From Sinohyriopsis cumingii (taxonomy: Eukaryota; Mollusca; Bivalvia; Unionida; Unionidae), in the NCBI GenBank assembly GCA_028554795.2, contig CM068839.1, positions 40,143,006-40,207,005 on the forward strand: 64,000 bases of DNA, in the 5' to 3' direction. Positions 62,901 to 63,845 of the stretch are shown piece after piece (position 1 is the stretch's first letter; each line of letters opens with the position of its first letter). The notes beneath the pieces were generated by a model. The model had not been told where the DNA came from. It did no database searches and worked only from the letters and a program-made list of their open reading frames with translations. The translations under genes and the position numbers were made by a program.

Positions 62901-63845
62901 CCTGTAGAGTGTTCACAAACAAGTATTGACAGATCAATGGACAACAGACAAAAGACCTTTGACCAAGTGAACTTGAAACAAATAAAGACAGATAAATATT
63001 TTAAAGGTACATTACTGCAAGGAATGAAGTAAAGATATGAATGGCAGCTGCAGCAGTTTTGTTTTTTATTTGAAGTGGTTCTCTAACTCTGACATGAACA
63101 CTGCAGAAAAGCAACAGAATGCCAGCACTACATAGCAAAATTTAACTTTGCTCCATGATGACACCTTGAGCATTAGTTTGTACACAATAGATACACAATC
63201 TAGCAAAAATATCTTGTTTTGCAAGCTTGTGTCTATATTTAATTTGGAGTTCATTGCTGAGCATATATTTTGCAATTTCGTACATACCAACCAAAGTTCA
63301 ACAGTTAAATGAATTAGAAATCTATAAATAAAATTACTGTAAAACAGTTGGATTTGTTGACACAATGACACAAACTATCATGATATGTATTATTAATTAT
63401 TTTCTTTGTAAATTAGGGACAGAAAATGACCATTATTCAGTTTGGTCCTTCAGTGGAAATATAACAAGAAATTCCTCTTGTTTTTATTTACCTTGTATGC
63501 AATAATATATTTTTAGATGTGCCATTGGGGACCTGAAAGGGGTCAATCTTTAAAGTTGTATGTTGTTGCTGAACAAACCTGAATATCTCACAGAAATGAG
63601 GCTGTAACTTTAAGAAAAGAATTTAAAGAATTTATGTTTGACAAACACACATTTGGAATCTTTGTTTTCTCTTCAGACTGAGGTCCGAGTCCCTCAAGAG
63701 ACTGTCTTGGTTCCTTTCAAATGAGGAGAACAGCAGTAAAAAGCTTCCTGTTTTCTCAGAGTTAGATGTTACTAACCTTGCCAACATCTTAATTGTTGAA
63801 ACACCAAGATCAGTGGATGAAGACCTTGGCAGATCTGTATTCCAG
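1166..63845 (+). CDS. RTTN: Rotatin homologue, ten internal exons (partial gene)
   Basis: Rotatin is a large armadillo-like protein of centrioles and basal bodies, needed for centriole assembly/elongation, ciliary function and left-right patterning in vertebrates. Join: 1166-1313, 4570-4840, 6950-7147, 16798-17010, 18992-19104, 24257-24380, 39014-39142, 42392-42508, 49901-50040, 63677-63845. All introns are GT..AG; the exon-end phases (2,0,0,0,2,0,0,0,2,0) fit each following exon and no stop interrupts the frame. Recognition rests on several short blocks shared, in order and at matching spacing, with human rotatin as I recall it: PRGDG, LPQFC, HR(L/M)AFI.IS, YL(Q/E)QLN and LLMTPAMW. About 540 residues are covered; human rotatin is about 2,200, so this is an inner part of the N-terminal third. 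Helix-rich leucine patterns fit ARM/HEAT-like folding. No promoter, start codon or terminus is in the window. Family identity is strong; function is inferred from the family. Confidence 0.93.
1314..4569 (+). other. RTTN: Rotatin intron a-b
   Basis: 3,256 bases, GTAAGAA to CCCAG. Mostly unique AT-rich sequence. From about 3840 to 4540 it carries fragments of dispersed repeats with AAGGTCA-type motifs. I see nothing else in 1314-3840. Confidence 0.8.
3840..4545. repeat. Dispersed low-copy repeat fragments with AAGGTCA motifs
   Basis: The text resembles other stretches of the window (35540-35780, 36340-37130) that mix phrases such as 'aaggtcaaggtcac' and 'gaaactttg'. At 4351-4362 two AGGTCA half sites lie directly adjacent, the first two bases after TC. 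I read this as old copies of one dispersed repeat family without coding capacity. Confidence 0.45.
4570..4840 (+). CDS. RTTN: Rotatin exon b
   Basis: Acceptor TTGCCCAG at 4569; the first base completes an AGA codon begun by the previous exon (AG|A). It encodes about 90 residues including LPQFCSTVLEKGLPLL, matching human LPQFCVSILESAVPLL from memory, and ends phase 0 at GAAGTG. The donor GTATGA is weaker than the other donors of this gene. Confidence 0.92.
5037..5210. mobile_element. Double-hairpin foldback MITE, copy 1
   Basis: Contains two imperfect hairpins built on the motif family 'agacccagatctgcca..tgcattatgc..tggcagatctgggtct', separated by a spacer like 'attactactaacaaact'. Six other copies occur in the window (listed separately). 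Confidence 0.65.
5705..5738. repeat. (ATT)n microsatellite
   Basis: About eleven uninterrupted ATT/TTA trinucleotides. Confidence 0.95.
5835..6780. mobile_element. Non-autonomous pogo/Tc1-like DNA transposon
   Basis: The left end TAGTGGTACCCCTCTTGACC and the reverse complement of the right end CAGTGGTCCCCCTCTTATAC are inverted repeats of about 15 matching bases, and TA lies outside each end (5833-5834 and 6781-6782) as expected for a TA target duplication. The body is about 946 bases. An open frame of 151 codons at 6003-6458 has no motif I recognise and no DDE pattern, so the copy looks non-autonomous. Subterminal 'ggccac' segments recur inside both ends. The family assignment rests only on TIR shape and TA duplication. 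Confidence 0.6.
6950..7147 (+). CDS. RTTN: Rotatin exon c
   Basis: Acceptor TGTCTTCAG at 6949, phase 0 at both ends, 66 codons. The block HRLAFIGISIFLTKLLK matches human HRMAFISISLFAVRLLQ from memory, and the exon ends at LVPLEK (human LLPVEK). Donor AAG|GTAACT. Confidence 0.93.
7733..7982 (+). mobile_element. SINE family A (tRNA-derived), copy 1
   Basis: Starts with a Leu/Ser-tRNA-like head (box A region 'tggccgagtggtctaaagcg', box B-like 'gggtttgagtcc'), continues through a conserved body ('gtgggtatgtgggaaagc', 'tggttcttccctgggttttc') and ends in the core 'gctgaaaaatggcattaaac' plus an AAC-repeat tail. Flanked by an 8/9 target duplication, ATCTCAGCC at 7724-7732 and ATCTTAGCC at 7983-7991. 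Confidence 0.9.
8985..9252 (-). pseudogene. Decayed BED/TTF-like zinc-finger coding fragment
   Basis: On the minus strand an ATG-GCT-GAG start is followed after five codons by TAA, then by KKRKLED and KFQADWIKVFPGIVDVSK. After a one-base frameshift in a T run it continues as CKICSKDIKVVVSSIYDLEE and H-F-R-T-K-L-H. The C..C..H....H spacing and the basic N-terminus resemble zinc fingers in front of hAT-type transposases. The reading frame stops soon after the finger, so only the N-terminal module remains. One stop and one frameshift mark it as non-functional unless the assembly is wrong. Confidence 0.5.
9901..10050 (-). CDS. Possible first coding exon of a nested minus-strand gene
   Basis: A minus-strand frame from ATG at 10050 encodes about 50 residues beginning MVAQNNQSNHTQNCAF and ends at a consensus donor GTAAGTATG (bases 9900 down). 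It is visibly richer in CpG than its surroundings. A plausible acceptor, a pyrimidine tract ending CTAG, lies at 9270-9269, just before the zinc-finger relic. I do not recognise the protein; it could be the 5' exon of the same decayed locus or a chance frame. Confidence 0.28.
11075..11275 (+). mobile_element. SINE family B (tRNA-derived), copy 1
   Basis: Begins with a tRNA-like head (GGTAGCTTAAGTGGTTAGAG, then 'actcagatgctggagac') and continues with a body ('ggcctggtgtcaggataatg', 'gatgtcccagtgctac') that recurs in inverse orientation at 30345-30553. Ends are approximate and no target duplication was resolved. Confidence 0.7.
11340..14310 (+). mobile_element. Degraded DIRS-like (tyrosine-recombinase) retrotransposon, RT deleted
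   Basis: Frame fragments in order: a gag-like part (about 11340-12350), an RNase H-like part near 12400-12540 with the pattern VTD.SELVWD...FHINNLVMKEV.LAL, a post-RH segment near 13000-13195 (LMDSLSR, then LFATKLNNK...VSPVPN), LIVPLWPQ near 13290, and a recombinase-like region about 13530-14200 (DAKWRIFCDW; CFYLAPSKGRRKGRKHLF). These are hallmarks I associate with DIRS elements. The reverse transcriptase expected between gag and RNase H is absent, and many stops and frameshifts are present. A SINE is inserted at 12712-12963. Terminal repeats were not resolved. Confidence 0.62.
12712..12963 (+). mobile_element. SINE family A, copy 2, nested in the DIRS-like element
   Basis: Full-length copy from the GGGGCCCTGAGTGGCCGAG head to the AAC-repeat tail. 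A perfect 12-base target duplication CCCTCCAAGATC flanks it (12700-12711 and 12964-12975), so it inserted into an already resident DIRS-like element. Confidence 0.93.
14440..15388. repeat. Dispersed repeat family 2, degenerate
   Basis: Recurring phrases such as 'ggattaccattaaacttggt', 'ggtcatcatctgatac' and 'gagttattcccttt' mark loosely repeated ~120-180 base blocks. The same text appears at 16000-16330, 22300-22400 and 23000-23100. No coding capacity is seen. A foldback MITE lies inside it. Confidence 0.55.
14851..15050. mobile_element. Double-hairpin foldback MITE, copy 2
   Basis: Left end 'tatacttgcttataagcc' followed by two imperfect palindromes around 'gatctgcagcacataatg..' and 'gatcctgatctgctg..', joined by 'gagtaatcagaagaac'. 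Same family as the other foldback copies. Confidence 0.65.
15389..15965. repeat. 64-bp minisatellite, about 9 copies
   Basis: The anchor GACA(G/A)AAT recurs at 15418, 15482, 15546, 15610, 15673, 15738, 15801, 15865 and 15928, a period of 63-65. The unit reads like 'tttgcttggggctggatcta' plus 'gaatattgagaatgcagctt' and matches the core of the neighbouring dispersed repeat, from which it probably expanded. Copies are moderately diverged. Confidence 0.93.
16545..16705 (-). mobile_element. Possible tRNA-derived SINE fragment
   Basis: On the minus strand GGAGC..GCTCC ends can pair around a tRNA-like text with 'ggacagtgcaac' (box A-like) and 'gtggtttgacacc' (box B-like), followed by 'gaaagtaaatggtcatccat'. 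Only one copy is in the window, so the assignment is tentative. Confidence 0.3.
16798..17010 (+). CDS. RTTN: Rotatin exon d
   Basis: Acceptor TTTTTAAG at 16797, phase 0 at both ends, 71 codons. YLQQLNHEEYQAY corresponds to human YLEQLNSENYSIY from memory, and the distance from the exon c end to this block is the same in both. Donor GAG|GTGAGA. Confidence 0.92.
17011..18991 (+). other. RTTN: Rotatin intron d-e
   Basis: 1,981 bases. Apart from a helicase-like relic on the minus strand near 18470-18671 I see only unassigned AT-rich sequence. Confidence 0.8.
18470..18671 (-). pseudogene. RecQ/DEAD-like helicase fragment
   Basis: A minus-strand frame reads F-N-I-K-S-L-T-T-Y-Q-K-E-A followed about 12 residues later by a Walker A-like TCSGKS. 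This spacing resembles motif 0/Q and motif I of RecQ-type helicases (usual TGSGKS). The match stops after about 60 residues and has no downstream DExH motif, so it is a gene fragment or transposon-carried remnant. Confidence 0.4.
18992..19104 (+). CDS. RTTN: Rotatin exon e
   Basis: Acceptor TTATATTTCAG at 18991, starts phase 0, ends with two bases AT before a perfect donor GTAAGT. It encodes 37 codons ending SAAIRLCSE, placed like human KEIISICSK. The AT is completed by A from exon f to give ATA. Confidence 0.9.
20980..22285 (+). mobile_element. DIRS-like retrotransposon fragment (gag-like to start of RT)
   Basis: A frame at 20977-21504 encodes a gag-like segment (SRMLNWIYAGTHPVQTF). Overlapping frames continue through 21525-21776, and at 21929-22150 RT begins: GFIPNLFLVPRANGTWHPVI then DLSTLNQFI, followed by METLRHILNDIQEGDFAIRL. 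These fit RT motifs 1-2 of DIRS/Gypsy-type enzymes. A frameshift follows and the copy stops near 22285, before the catalytic YxDD region. Confidence 0.6.
22397..22935 (+). mobile_element. Non-LTR retrotransposon 3' fragment
   Basis: Encodes the C-terminal part of a LINE polyprotein: CLKCILKISWQDCIPHSEIL, then KRHL*WLGHV where TGA at 22536-22538 replaces an expected arginine codon, and a terminal C..C...C.SRIGL.SH...C finger near 22815-22880. A related fragment lies on the minus strand at 50345-51775. 5' truncated and inactive. Confidence 0.65.
22940..23960. repeat. Dispersed repeat family 1, degenerate ~120-bp blocks
   Basis: Repeated phrases ('gatggcagatcagcatcatt', 'gtacagacttgaaaggtctt', 'catgccagaacg') recur at loose ~120-base spacing. 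The reverse-orientation counterpart is at 29190-29760 and 45880-46440 ('gcatcctggcatgaag', 'gatgctgatc'). Confidence 0.55.
24257..24380 (+). CDS. RTTN: Rotatin exon f, 3' end inside a minisatellite
   Basis: Acceptor ATATTTCAG at 24256. The first base completes an ATA codon, then CSKTQQRSLQDRCHGVLLKL and LAHPVAQIRQHTYMTVLQTL-Q, lining up with human SQKVLLHMLSHPLPRVKAEA. It ends phase 0 at CTGCAG before donor GTAAGA. The last 39 coding bases plus the donor are the first copy of a 42-bp tandem repeat that runs on into the intron. Confidence 0.9.
24342..24677 (+). repeat. 42-bp minisatellite carrying the rotatin splice donor, 8 copies
   Basis: Copies start at 24342, 24384, 24426, 24468, 24510, 24552, 24594 and 24636 with no length change. 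Each runs AGACAGCATACCTACATGAC .. TACAGACACTGCAG|GTA. Copy 1 is exon plus authentic donor. Copies 2-7 keep an intact GTAAG donor (copies 6 and 7 with TGTAG and TGAAG before it); copy 8 has GCAG|GAAAG and has lost GT. 42 is divisible by 3, so the coding frame would continue, but copy 2 has an in-frame TAG at 24411-24413, which blocks any longer coding version. Confidence 0.97.
24888..25050. mobile_element. Double-hairpin foldback MITE, copy 3
   Basis: First hairpin arms: 'aaactgcataggcccggatc' and 'gatctgggtctatgcagttt' around 'cataatgtg'. Second hairpin is partly decayed after 'gatcctgatctgctggtgca'. Spacer 'gttagtaatctgtagaa'. Confidence 0.7.
25055..25275. repeat. GT-rich low-complexity tract
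   Basis: About 220 bases of (GT)n with interspersed TATG, GTCT and GAGA variants. The open frames of His/Thr-rich peptides on the minus strand are by-products of the repeat. Confidence 0.95.
25967..26217 (-). mobile_element. SINE family A, copy 3
   Basis: Complete copy in inverse orientation, from the GTT-repeat tail and GGGGTTTAACGCCATTTTTC core to the tRNA-like head at its right end. Perfect 12-base target duplication AGCTCAGCTGGT at 25955-25966 and 26218-26229. Confidence 0.95.
26880..27370. repeat. Dispersed repeat family 3, degenerate
   Basis: Blocks with 'gatgatccaaaatgacaatg', 'atggcagccatcttg', 'cttatgatgtgtagatagtc' recur at loose ~120-base spacing. Similar text appears at 41250-41870 and 52580-52790. 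Confidence 0.5.
27580..27839 (-). mobile_element. SINE family A, copy 4
   Basis: Begins with a long GTT-repeat tail (8 units) and the GGGTTTAACGCCATTTTTC core, ends in the tRNA-like head. Flanks CCTCTGGGTTAAT (left) and CCTCTGGGTAAT (right, from 27840) form a target duplication with one indel. Confidence 0.92.
28107..28275. repeat. 42-bp minisatellite, 4 copies
   Basis: GATGG recurs at 28111, 28153, 28195 and 28237, exactly 42 apart. Unit 'catagatggagtatcagctg' plus 'ctatttttatcatagcaatc' plus CT; copies nearly identical. Confidence 0.95.
28653..28764. repeat. 28-bp minisatellite, 4 copies
   Basis: Four units of 'ctataattagtaagaaagaa' plus TAGATCCA with one or two substitutions each. Confidence 0.95.
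29007..29184 (+). mobile_element. SINE family A, copy 5 (truncated, decayed)
   Basis: Keeps 'tgccatctcatctctgtcca', 'gtgggtatgtgagaaa' and 'cctgggttcctcctccacca' but has lost much of the tRNA-like head and the whole TTTAACGCC core and tail. Ends after 'ggctaccatgtg'. Confidence 0.8.
29190..29780. repeat. Dispersed repeat family 1, degenerate
   Basis: Several ~120-base blocks with 'aaagcatcctggcatgaa', 'atgatgctgatctg', 'aatatgactac'. Same family as 22940-23960 and 45880-46830. The frames crossing it have no homology I recognise. Confidence 0.55.
30345..30553 (-). mobile_element. SINE family B, copy 2
   Basis: Inverse copy of the element at 11075-11275: '...gtcacattatcctgatacca' then, at the right end, the tRNA-like head 'ctctaaccactaggccaccg'. 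Ends approximate. Confidence 0.7.
31086..31780. repeat. 63-bp minisatellite, 11 copies, open on both strands
   Basis: GTACC/ATACC anchors at 31086, 31150, then every 63 bases to 31717. The unit runs GTACCTAATGCAAACTTGAT .. CCATGAAAATATTGTTACAG|GTGAAG; copies differ at only a few sites. Because 63 is a multiple of 3 and the unit lacks stops, it leaves open frames of about 230 codons on both strands; these are repeat by-products, not genes. Each unit regenerates CAG|GTGAAG, a weak donor-like or acceptor-like sequence. Confidence 0.97.
32005..32300 (-). mobile_element. Penelope-like element remnant (GIY-YIG domain)
   Basis: The minus-strand frame contains VIYLITCTKCSMQYVRQTLQ followed by R-M-N-N-H-R-F-H-I-K, the pattern of a GIY-YIG endonuclease (Y-L-I..C..C...Y.G.T......R...H), here with R replacing the usual glycine after QYV. 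Only the C-terminal endonuclease part remains, broken by a TA microsatellite at its end. Confidence 0.62.
32018..32056. repeat. (TA)n microsatellite
   Basis: About 19 TA dinucleotides within the Penelope-like remnant. Confidence 0.9.
32310..32805 (-). mobile_element. LTR-retrotransposon gag-like N-terminal fragment
   Basis: Read downward from ATG at about 32801, the frame starts MSSKVEIFILNPVQEQLDLL, passes a single-base slip, then continues as a Glu/Lys/Arg-rich coiled-coil-like stretch (KEEKQMLLEKEE). The FI.NP..E.L..L opening resembles gag N-termini of Gypsy-type elements. It lies just inside the LTR at 32960-33695, in the matching orientation. The rest of the element is missing. Confidence 0.5.
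32960..33695 (-). mobile_element. LTR 1 (736 bp), minus orientation
   Basis: Bounded by TGTTATG at 32960 and CATAACA ending 33695, a perfect 7-base inverted terminus. Read on the minus strand it is followed inward by GAAAATTGGGCGCTCATACT, a plausible primer-binding region, and then the gag-like frame. It shares scattered blocks with LTR 2 and with 53415-54252. Confidence 0.65.
33702..34613 (+). mobile_element. LTR 2 (912 bp), plus orientation, head-to-head with LTR 1
   Basis: Bounded by TGTTATG at 33702 and CATAACA ending 34613. Its first bases TGTTATGTATATTTTATTTA correspond to the reverse complement of the end of LTR 1, six bases away (AAGTAA). No primer site or coding frame follows it. 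Moderately diverged from LTR 1. Confidence 0.6.
35055..35127 (-). tRNA. tRNA-Thr(UGU)
   Basis: 73 nt, full cloverleaf: acceptor GCCTCCA/TGGGGGC with one G-U, D arm GCTC/GAGC, anticodon loop CTTGTAA (anticodon TGT), T arm GTGAG/CTCAC, discriminator U. Box A TAGCTCAGCGG and box B GAGTTCAATTC are intact. A run of five Ts follows the 3' end within about 10 bases and eight Ts a little further on. Confidence 0.95.
35540..35780. repeat. Dispersed repeat fragment with AGGTCA cluster
   Basis: Contains AGGTCA half sites at 35734-35739, 35741-35746 and 35747-35752, the first two spaced by one A (DR1). Neighbouring text matches the AAGGTCA-bearing repeats at 4350 and 36700. Confidence 0.5.
35851..35931. 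repeat. (TA)n microsatellite
   Basis: About 40 uninterrupted TA dinucleotides. Confidence 0.97.
36340..37130. repeat. Dispersed repeat with 'aaaggtcatggtcac' phrases
   Basis: Loosely repeated blocks mention 'ttcatagctgtg', 'aaaggtcatggtcacagtaa', 'gtttccatgtctg' at ~180-base intervals. The 63-codon frame at 36374-36565 lies in it and is not a supported gene. Confidence 0.45.
37512..37584 (+). tRNA. tRNA-Thr(UGU)
   Basis: 73 nt, identical to the consensus of the tandem array at 58-60 kb. All stems pair, anticodon TGT, box A TAGCTCAGTGG, box B GAGTTCAATCC. An eight-T run directly downstream (37587-37594) is a strong RNA polymerase III terminator. Confidence 0.96.
37587..37594 (+). terminator. 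RNA polymerase III terminator of tRNA-Thr
   Basis: Oligo-T run two bases after the discriminator base of the plus-strand tRNA-Thr gene. Confidence 0.85.
37873..38065. mobile_element. Double-hairpin foldback MITE, copy 4
   Basis: Two decayed palindromes ('ttaatctgctgtcatataat' with 'caatggcagatcagatta'; 'agatccagaccagacggtga' with 'cggtagatctaagtct') joined by 'gctgattagttctaacagac'. Confidence 0.6.
38290..38855. repeat. 63-bp minisatellite, 9 copies
   Basis: AATAGCAGT recurs every 63 bases from 38302. Unit TAATAAGACATTGCAATAGC .. AACTATCCTGATGTCTTAAT GTG. Minor C/T variation among copies. The 158-codon minus-strand frame is a by-product. Confidence 0.96.
39014..39142 (+). CDS. RTTN: Rotatin exon g
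   Basis: Acceptor TTGTTTTCAG at 39013, phase 0 at both ends, 43 codons. AKFLIHTDVTYEIILYGLAD aligns with human [20 protein letters not shown] from memory. Donor AAG|GTAAGA. Confidence 0.92.
40060..41265. mobile_element. Non-autonomous DNA transposon with a zinc-finger relic
   Basis: The left end GGTTCACACAGTCCTTGAAA and the reverse complement of the right end GGTTCATACAGACCTTGGGT are inverted repeats. Inside, near 40525-40610, frame pieces read DISSMGESALKLHIKGKNHK, similar to the second half of BED/TTF-type zinc fingers found in hAT-like transposases. No target duplication resolved and no catalytic domain seen. Confidence 0.48.
41250..42110. repeat. Dispersed repeat families, degenerate
   Basis: Phrases such as 'atggccagcatagaagccat', 'ggccaccccttgattggagg', 'gaccaaagatgatcac' match text at 26880-27370 and the subterminal parts of the TA-flanked element at 5835-6780. 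No coding content. Confidence 0.45.
42392..42508 (+). CDS. RTTN: Rotatin exon h
   Basis: Acceptor AAATTTCAG at 42391, phase 0 at both ends, 39 codons. LLRSQLLMTPAMW aligns with human LLQGRLMMTALTW, and the exon ends GLPVLQ (human VIPILQ). Donor CAG|GTATTT. Confidence 0.94.
42641..42792. repeat. 76-bp direct duplication
   Basis: TGAAAATCAGTGATTATAGG begins at 42641 and again at 42717, with near identity over the full unit. Confidence 0.93.
44632..45873. repeat. 38/40-bp minisatellite, about 32 copies
   Basis: Unit GATGGTTTTCAGTCTTGTAA plus AGAGACCATCCTGACATT; variants have 'catgttcttg' or 'cattcttg' in place of 'cagtcttg' and tag/ttg/cag before GATGG. It runs directly into a dispersed repeat with matching core, suggesting local expansion of that core. 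Small minus-strand frames are by-products. Confidence 0.96.
45880..46450. repeat. Dispersed repeat family 1, degenerate
   Basis: Blocks with 'aacctggcatgaag', 'gatgctgatcaacagtca', 'gcatcttggcatgaaggg' at ~120-base spacing, continuing after the SINE at 46720-46790. Confidence 0.55.
46457..46705 (+). mobile_element. SINE family A, copy 6
   Basis: Complete copy from 'ggtgcaccgagtggctgagt' to 'gcgttaaaccccacaacagc'. Target duplication TAAATAGAAAG, 11 of 11, at 46446-46456 and 46706-46716. Confidence 0.94.
46790..47395. repeat. 48-49-bp minisatellite, about 12 copies
   Basis: Unit 'gcatagaggcctttcagtat' 'tggaccagctcagaaagaaa' GTATCCTG; spacing varies by a few bases. The unit is the same core as family 1 ('aaagcatcctggcat..ggcctt'). 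Confidence 0.93.
47821..47844. repeat. (TAA)n tail of the LINE
   Basis: Eight trinucleotides forming the 3' tail of the minus-strand LINE. Confidence 0.85.
48847..49093 (-). mobile_element. SINE family A, copy 7, nested in the LINE
   Basis: GTT-repeat tail, GGGGTTTAACGCCATTTTTC core, body and most of the tRNA-like head (last bases of the head missing). Target duplication TACAATTGG / TACAACTGG at 48838-48846 and 49094-49102; on the minus strand these are the codons of QLY directly before ADD of the RT active site. Confidence 0.93.
49901..50040 (+). CDS. RTTN: Rotatin exon i
   Basis: Acceptor ATTTTTTTACAG at 49900, starts phase 0 with SYASVGTGLGGTVFAML (human GYADTEDPLGNCILLL), ends with two bases AA before donor GTAAGT. 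The final residues TLRCMLSSDL correspond to human RLKSMLRLLL. Confidence 0.9.
50345..51775 (-). mobile_element. Non-LTR retrotransposon 3' fragment in two pieces
   Basis: Minus strand. Piece 1 (about 51470-51775) reads RCHAKKLNHLHISCLRKLMR and SQMRWAGHVTRMSGV; piece 2 (about 50345-50750) reads KCFNNSLKSSLKHFNNDLE and a C-terminal C..C-type finger (SCSLCHRQIRAQIVL). The ~700 bases between them have no LINE similarity that I can see. Same family type as 22397-22935. Confidence 0.6.
52560..52795. repeat. Dispersed repeat family 3 fragment
   Basis: Text such as 'ttctaaatgaaaatggtgct' and 'cttacgatgtctagttggtc' matches 26880-27370. Confidence 0.45.
53415..54252 (-). mobile_element. Solitary LTR related to LTRs 1 and 2
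   Basis: Ends in CATAACA at 54246-54252; the other end is TCTTATG (expected TGTTATG). The left part 'aacaaataatttatttccct' matches 33020-33045. Possible target duplication CAGT at 53410-53413 and 54253-54256. No internal coding sequence on either side, so it is a solo LTR. Confidence 0.55.
55565..55728. mobile_element. hAT-type MITE
   Basis: Terminal inverted repeats CAGTGGTTCCCAACC and GGCTGGGAACCACTG; flanking 8-mers AGTTAAAG and TGTTAAAG match at 7 of 8 positions, as expected for an 8-bp hAT target duplication. 164 bases, no coding capacity. Confidence 0.8.
55886..56100. mobile_element. Double-hairpin foldback MITE, copy 5
   Basis: The best-preserved hairpin: AAACTGCACAGATCCAGATC .. and .. 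GATCTGGATCTATGCAGTTT, arms of about 27 bases around 'tcatgatgt'. The outer ends 'tatgctcacttgcaagtc' and 'ttttataagtaagtaaat' form a degenerate terminal inverted repeat. Confidence 0.78.
56204..56390. mobile_element. Double-hairpin foldback MITE, copy 6
   Basis: Hairpins 'agacccagatctaccattgc'/'gctgacagatctgtct' and 'cagatccagatctgctagtg'/'cactggcaaataaaggtct'; spacer 'gggagtaatcagtagaac'; outer ends 'atactcactaataagtcgag' and 'caacttatgagcaagc'. Confidence 0.75.
57112..57276. mobile_element. hAT-type MITE with perfect 8-bp target duplication
   Basis: Inverted ends CAGGGGTCTCAAACGC and GTGTTTGAGACCCCTT; ATCTAGGC flanks both sides (57104-57111, 57277-57284). The body has G/C-rich internal symmetry ('catgggcc', 'ggccatgtg'). 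Confidence 0.82.
57370..57413 (-). pseudogene. Truncated tRNA-Thr-like pseudogene
   Basis: Corresponds to the 5' acceptor strand, D arm and anticodon arm of the tRNA-Thr family ('ctcttaccactgagctttgg' plus AGGC). The anticodon loop reads CTCATAA instead of CTTGTAA and the T arm is absent. Confidence 0.65.
58433..58505 (-). tRNA. tRNA-Thr(UGU), array copy 1
   Basis: Anticodon TGT. Two changes from consensus, both tolerated: acceptor position 6 forms U-G and the outer T-stem pair is G-U. Confidence 0.9.
58626..58698 (-). tRNA. tRNA-Thr(UGU), array copy 2
   Basis: Consensus sequence, identical to the plus-strand gene at 37512-37584. All stems pair. Confidence 0.95.
58837..58909 (-). tRNA. tRNA-Thr(UGU), array copy 3
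   Basis: Consensus except G49 to A, giving an A-C mismatch at the outer T-stem pair. Confidence 0.88.
59036..59108 (-). tRNA. tRNA-Thr(UGU), array copy 4
   Basis: Consensus sequence, all stems pair. Confidence 0.95.
59229..59301 (-). tRNA. tRNA-Thr(UGU), array copy 5
   Basis: Two changes at one pair: G49 to A and C65 to A, an A-A mismatch at the outer T-stem pair. Otherwise intact. Confidence 0.87.
59429..59501 (-). tRNA. tRNA-Thr(UGU), array copy 6
   Basis: Consensus sequence, all stems pair. Confidence 0.95.
59631..59703 (-). tRNA. tRNA-Thr(UGU), array copy 7
   Basis: Consensus sequence, all stems pair. Confidence 0.95.
59832..59904 (-). tRNA. tRNA-Thr(UGU), array copy 8
   Basis: Consensus sequence, all stems pair. 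Confidence 0.95.
60035..60107 (-). tRNA. tRNA-Thr(UGU), array copy 9
   Basis: One change, G69 to A, which turns the U4-G69 wobble of the acceptor stem into a U-A pair. Confidence 0.95.
60236..60308 (-). tRNA. tRNA-Thr(UGU), array copy 10
   Basis: One change, C6 to U, giving a U-G pair in the acceptor stem. Confidence 0.93.
60705..60911. mobile_element. Double-hairpin foldback MITE, copy 7
   Basis: Hairpins 'acatagaccctgatctgcca'/'ggacagggtctgtgt' and 'catagacccagatctgccag'/'gcagagctgggtctgtgcag'; spacer 'gattagtcctaacaaac'; right end 'agcttataaggaagtata'. Confidence 0.72.
61076..61625. repeat. 55-bp minisatellite, about 10 copies
   Basis: GAATAGTACATT recurs at 61114, 61177 (as AAATAG), then every 55 bases to 61562. 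Unit 'gaatagtacattataaccaa' 'gtgagctaccttaatgtatc' then 'ctgatgaccttggga' or 'ctgagggcctcagga'; the two tail types alternate irregularly. Confidence 0.95.
62060..62235 (+). mobile_element. tRNA-derived SINE family C
   Basis: tRNA-like head: 'gtagttactcagtggttaag' (box A), 'gacttatgacc' anticodon-arm region, 'gtgggttcagttcccacc' (box B). Body 'gctgggggcttgggaatgca' and 'gtcgtaagaggtgattt'. Single copy in the window; right end uncertain. Confidence 0.55.
62250..62940. repeat. 145-bp tandem repeat, about 4.6 copies
   Basis: 'cttctagagtgct' or its variants at 62331, 62476, 62621, 62766 and 62901 (last spacing 135). The unit includes 'atcacctcattaatatgcat' and 'catctgaggtcttgatgata'. Divergence increases to the right. 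Confidence 0.93.
63677..63845 (+). CDS. RTTN: Rotatin exon j
   Basis: Acceptor TCTCTTCAG at 63676. The first base completes an AAA codon (AA|A), then LRSESLKRLSWFLSNEENSS, which lines up with human [20 protein letters not shown] from memory. Ends phase 0 at TTCCAG; donor GTAAGA. Confidence 0.92.

Larger units (their letters stand above)
50041..63676 (+). other. RTTN: Rotatin intron i-j
   Basis: 13,636 bases. Contains a LINE fragment, dispersed repeats, an LTR copy, hAT-type MITEs, three foldback MITEs, a tRNA pseudogene, the tRNA-Thr array, a 55-bp and a 145-bp tandem repeat and a SINE. 54260-55560 and 62940-63670 show nothing I can name. Confidence 0.85.
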
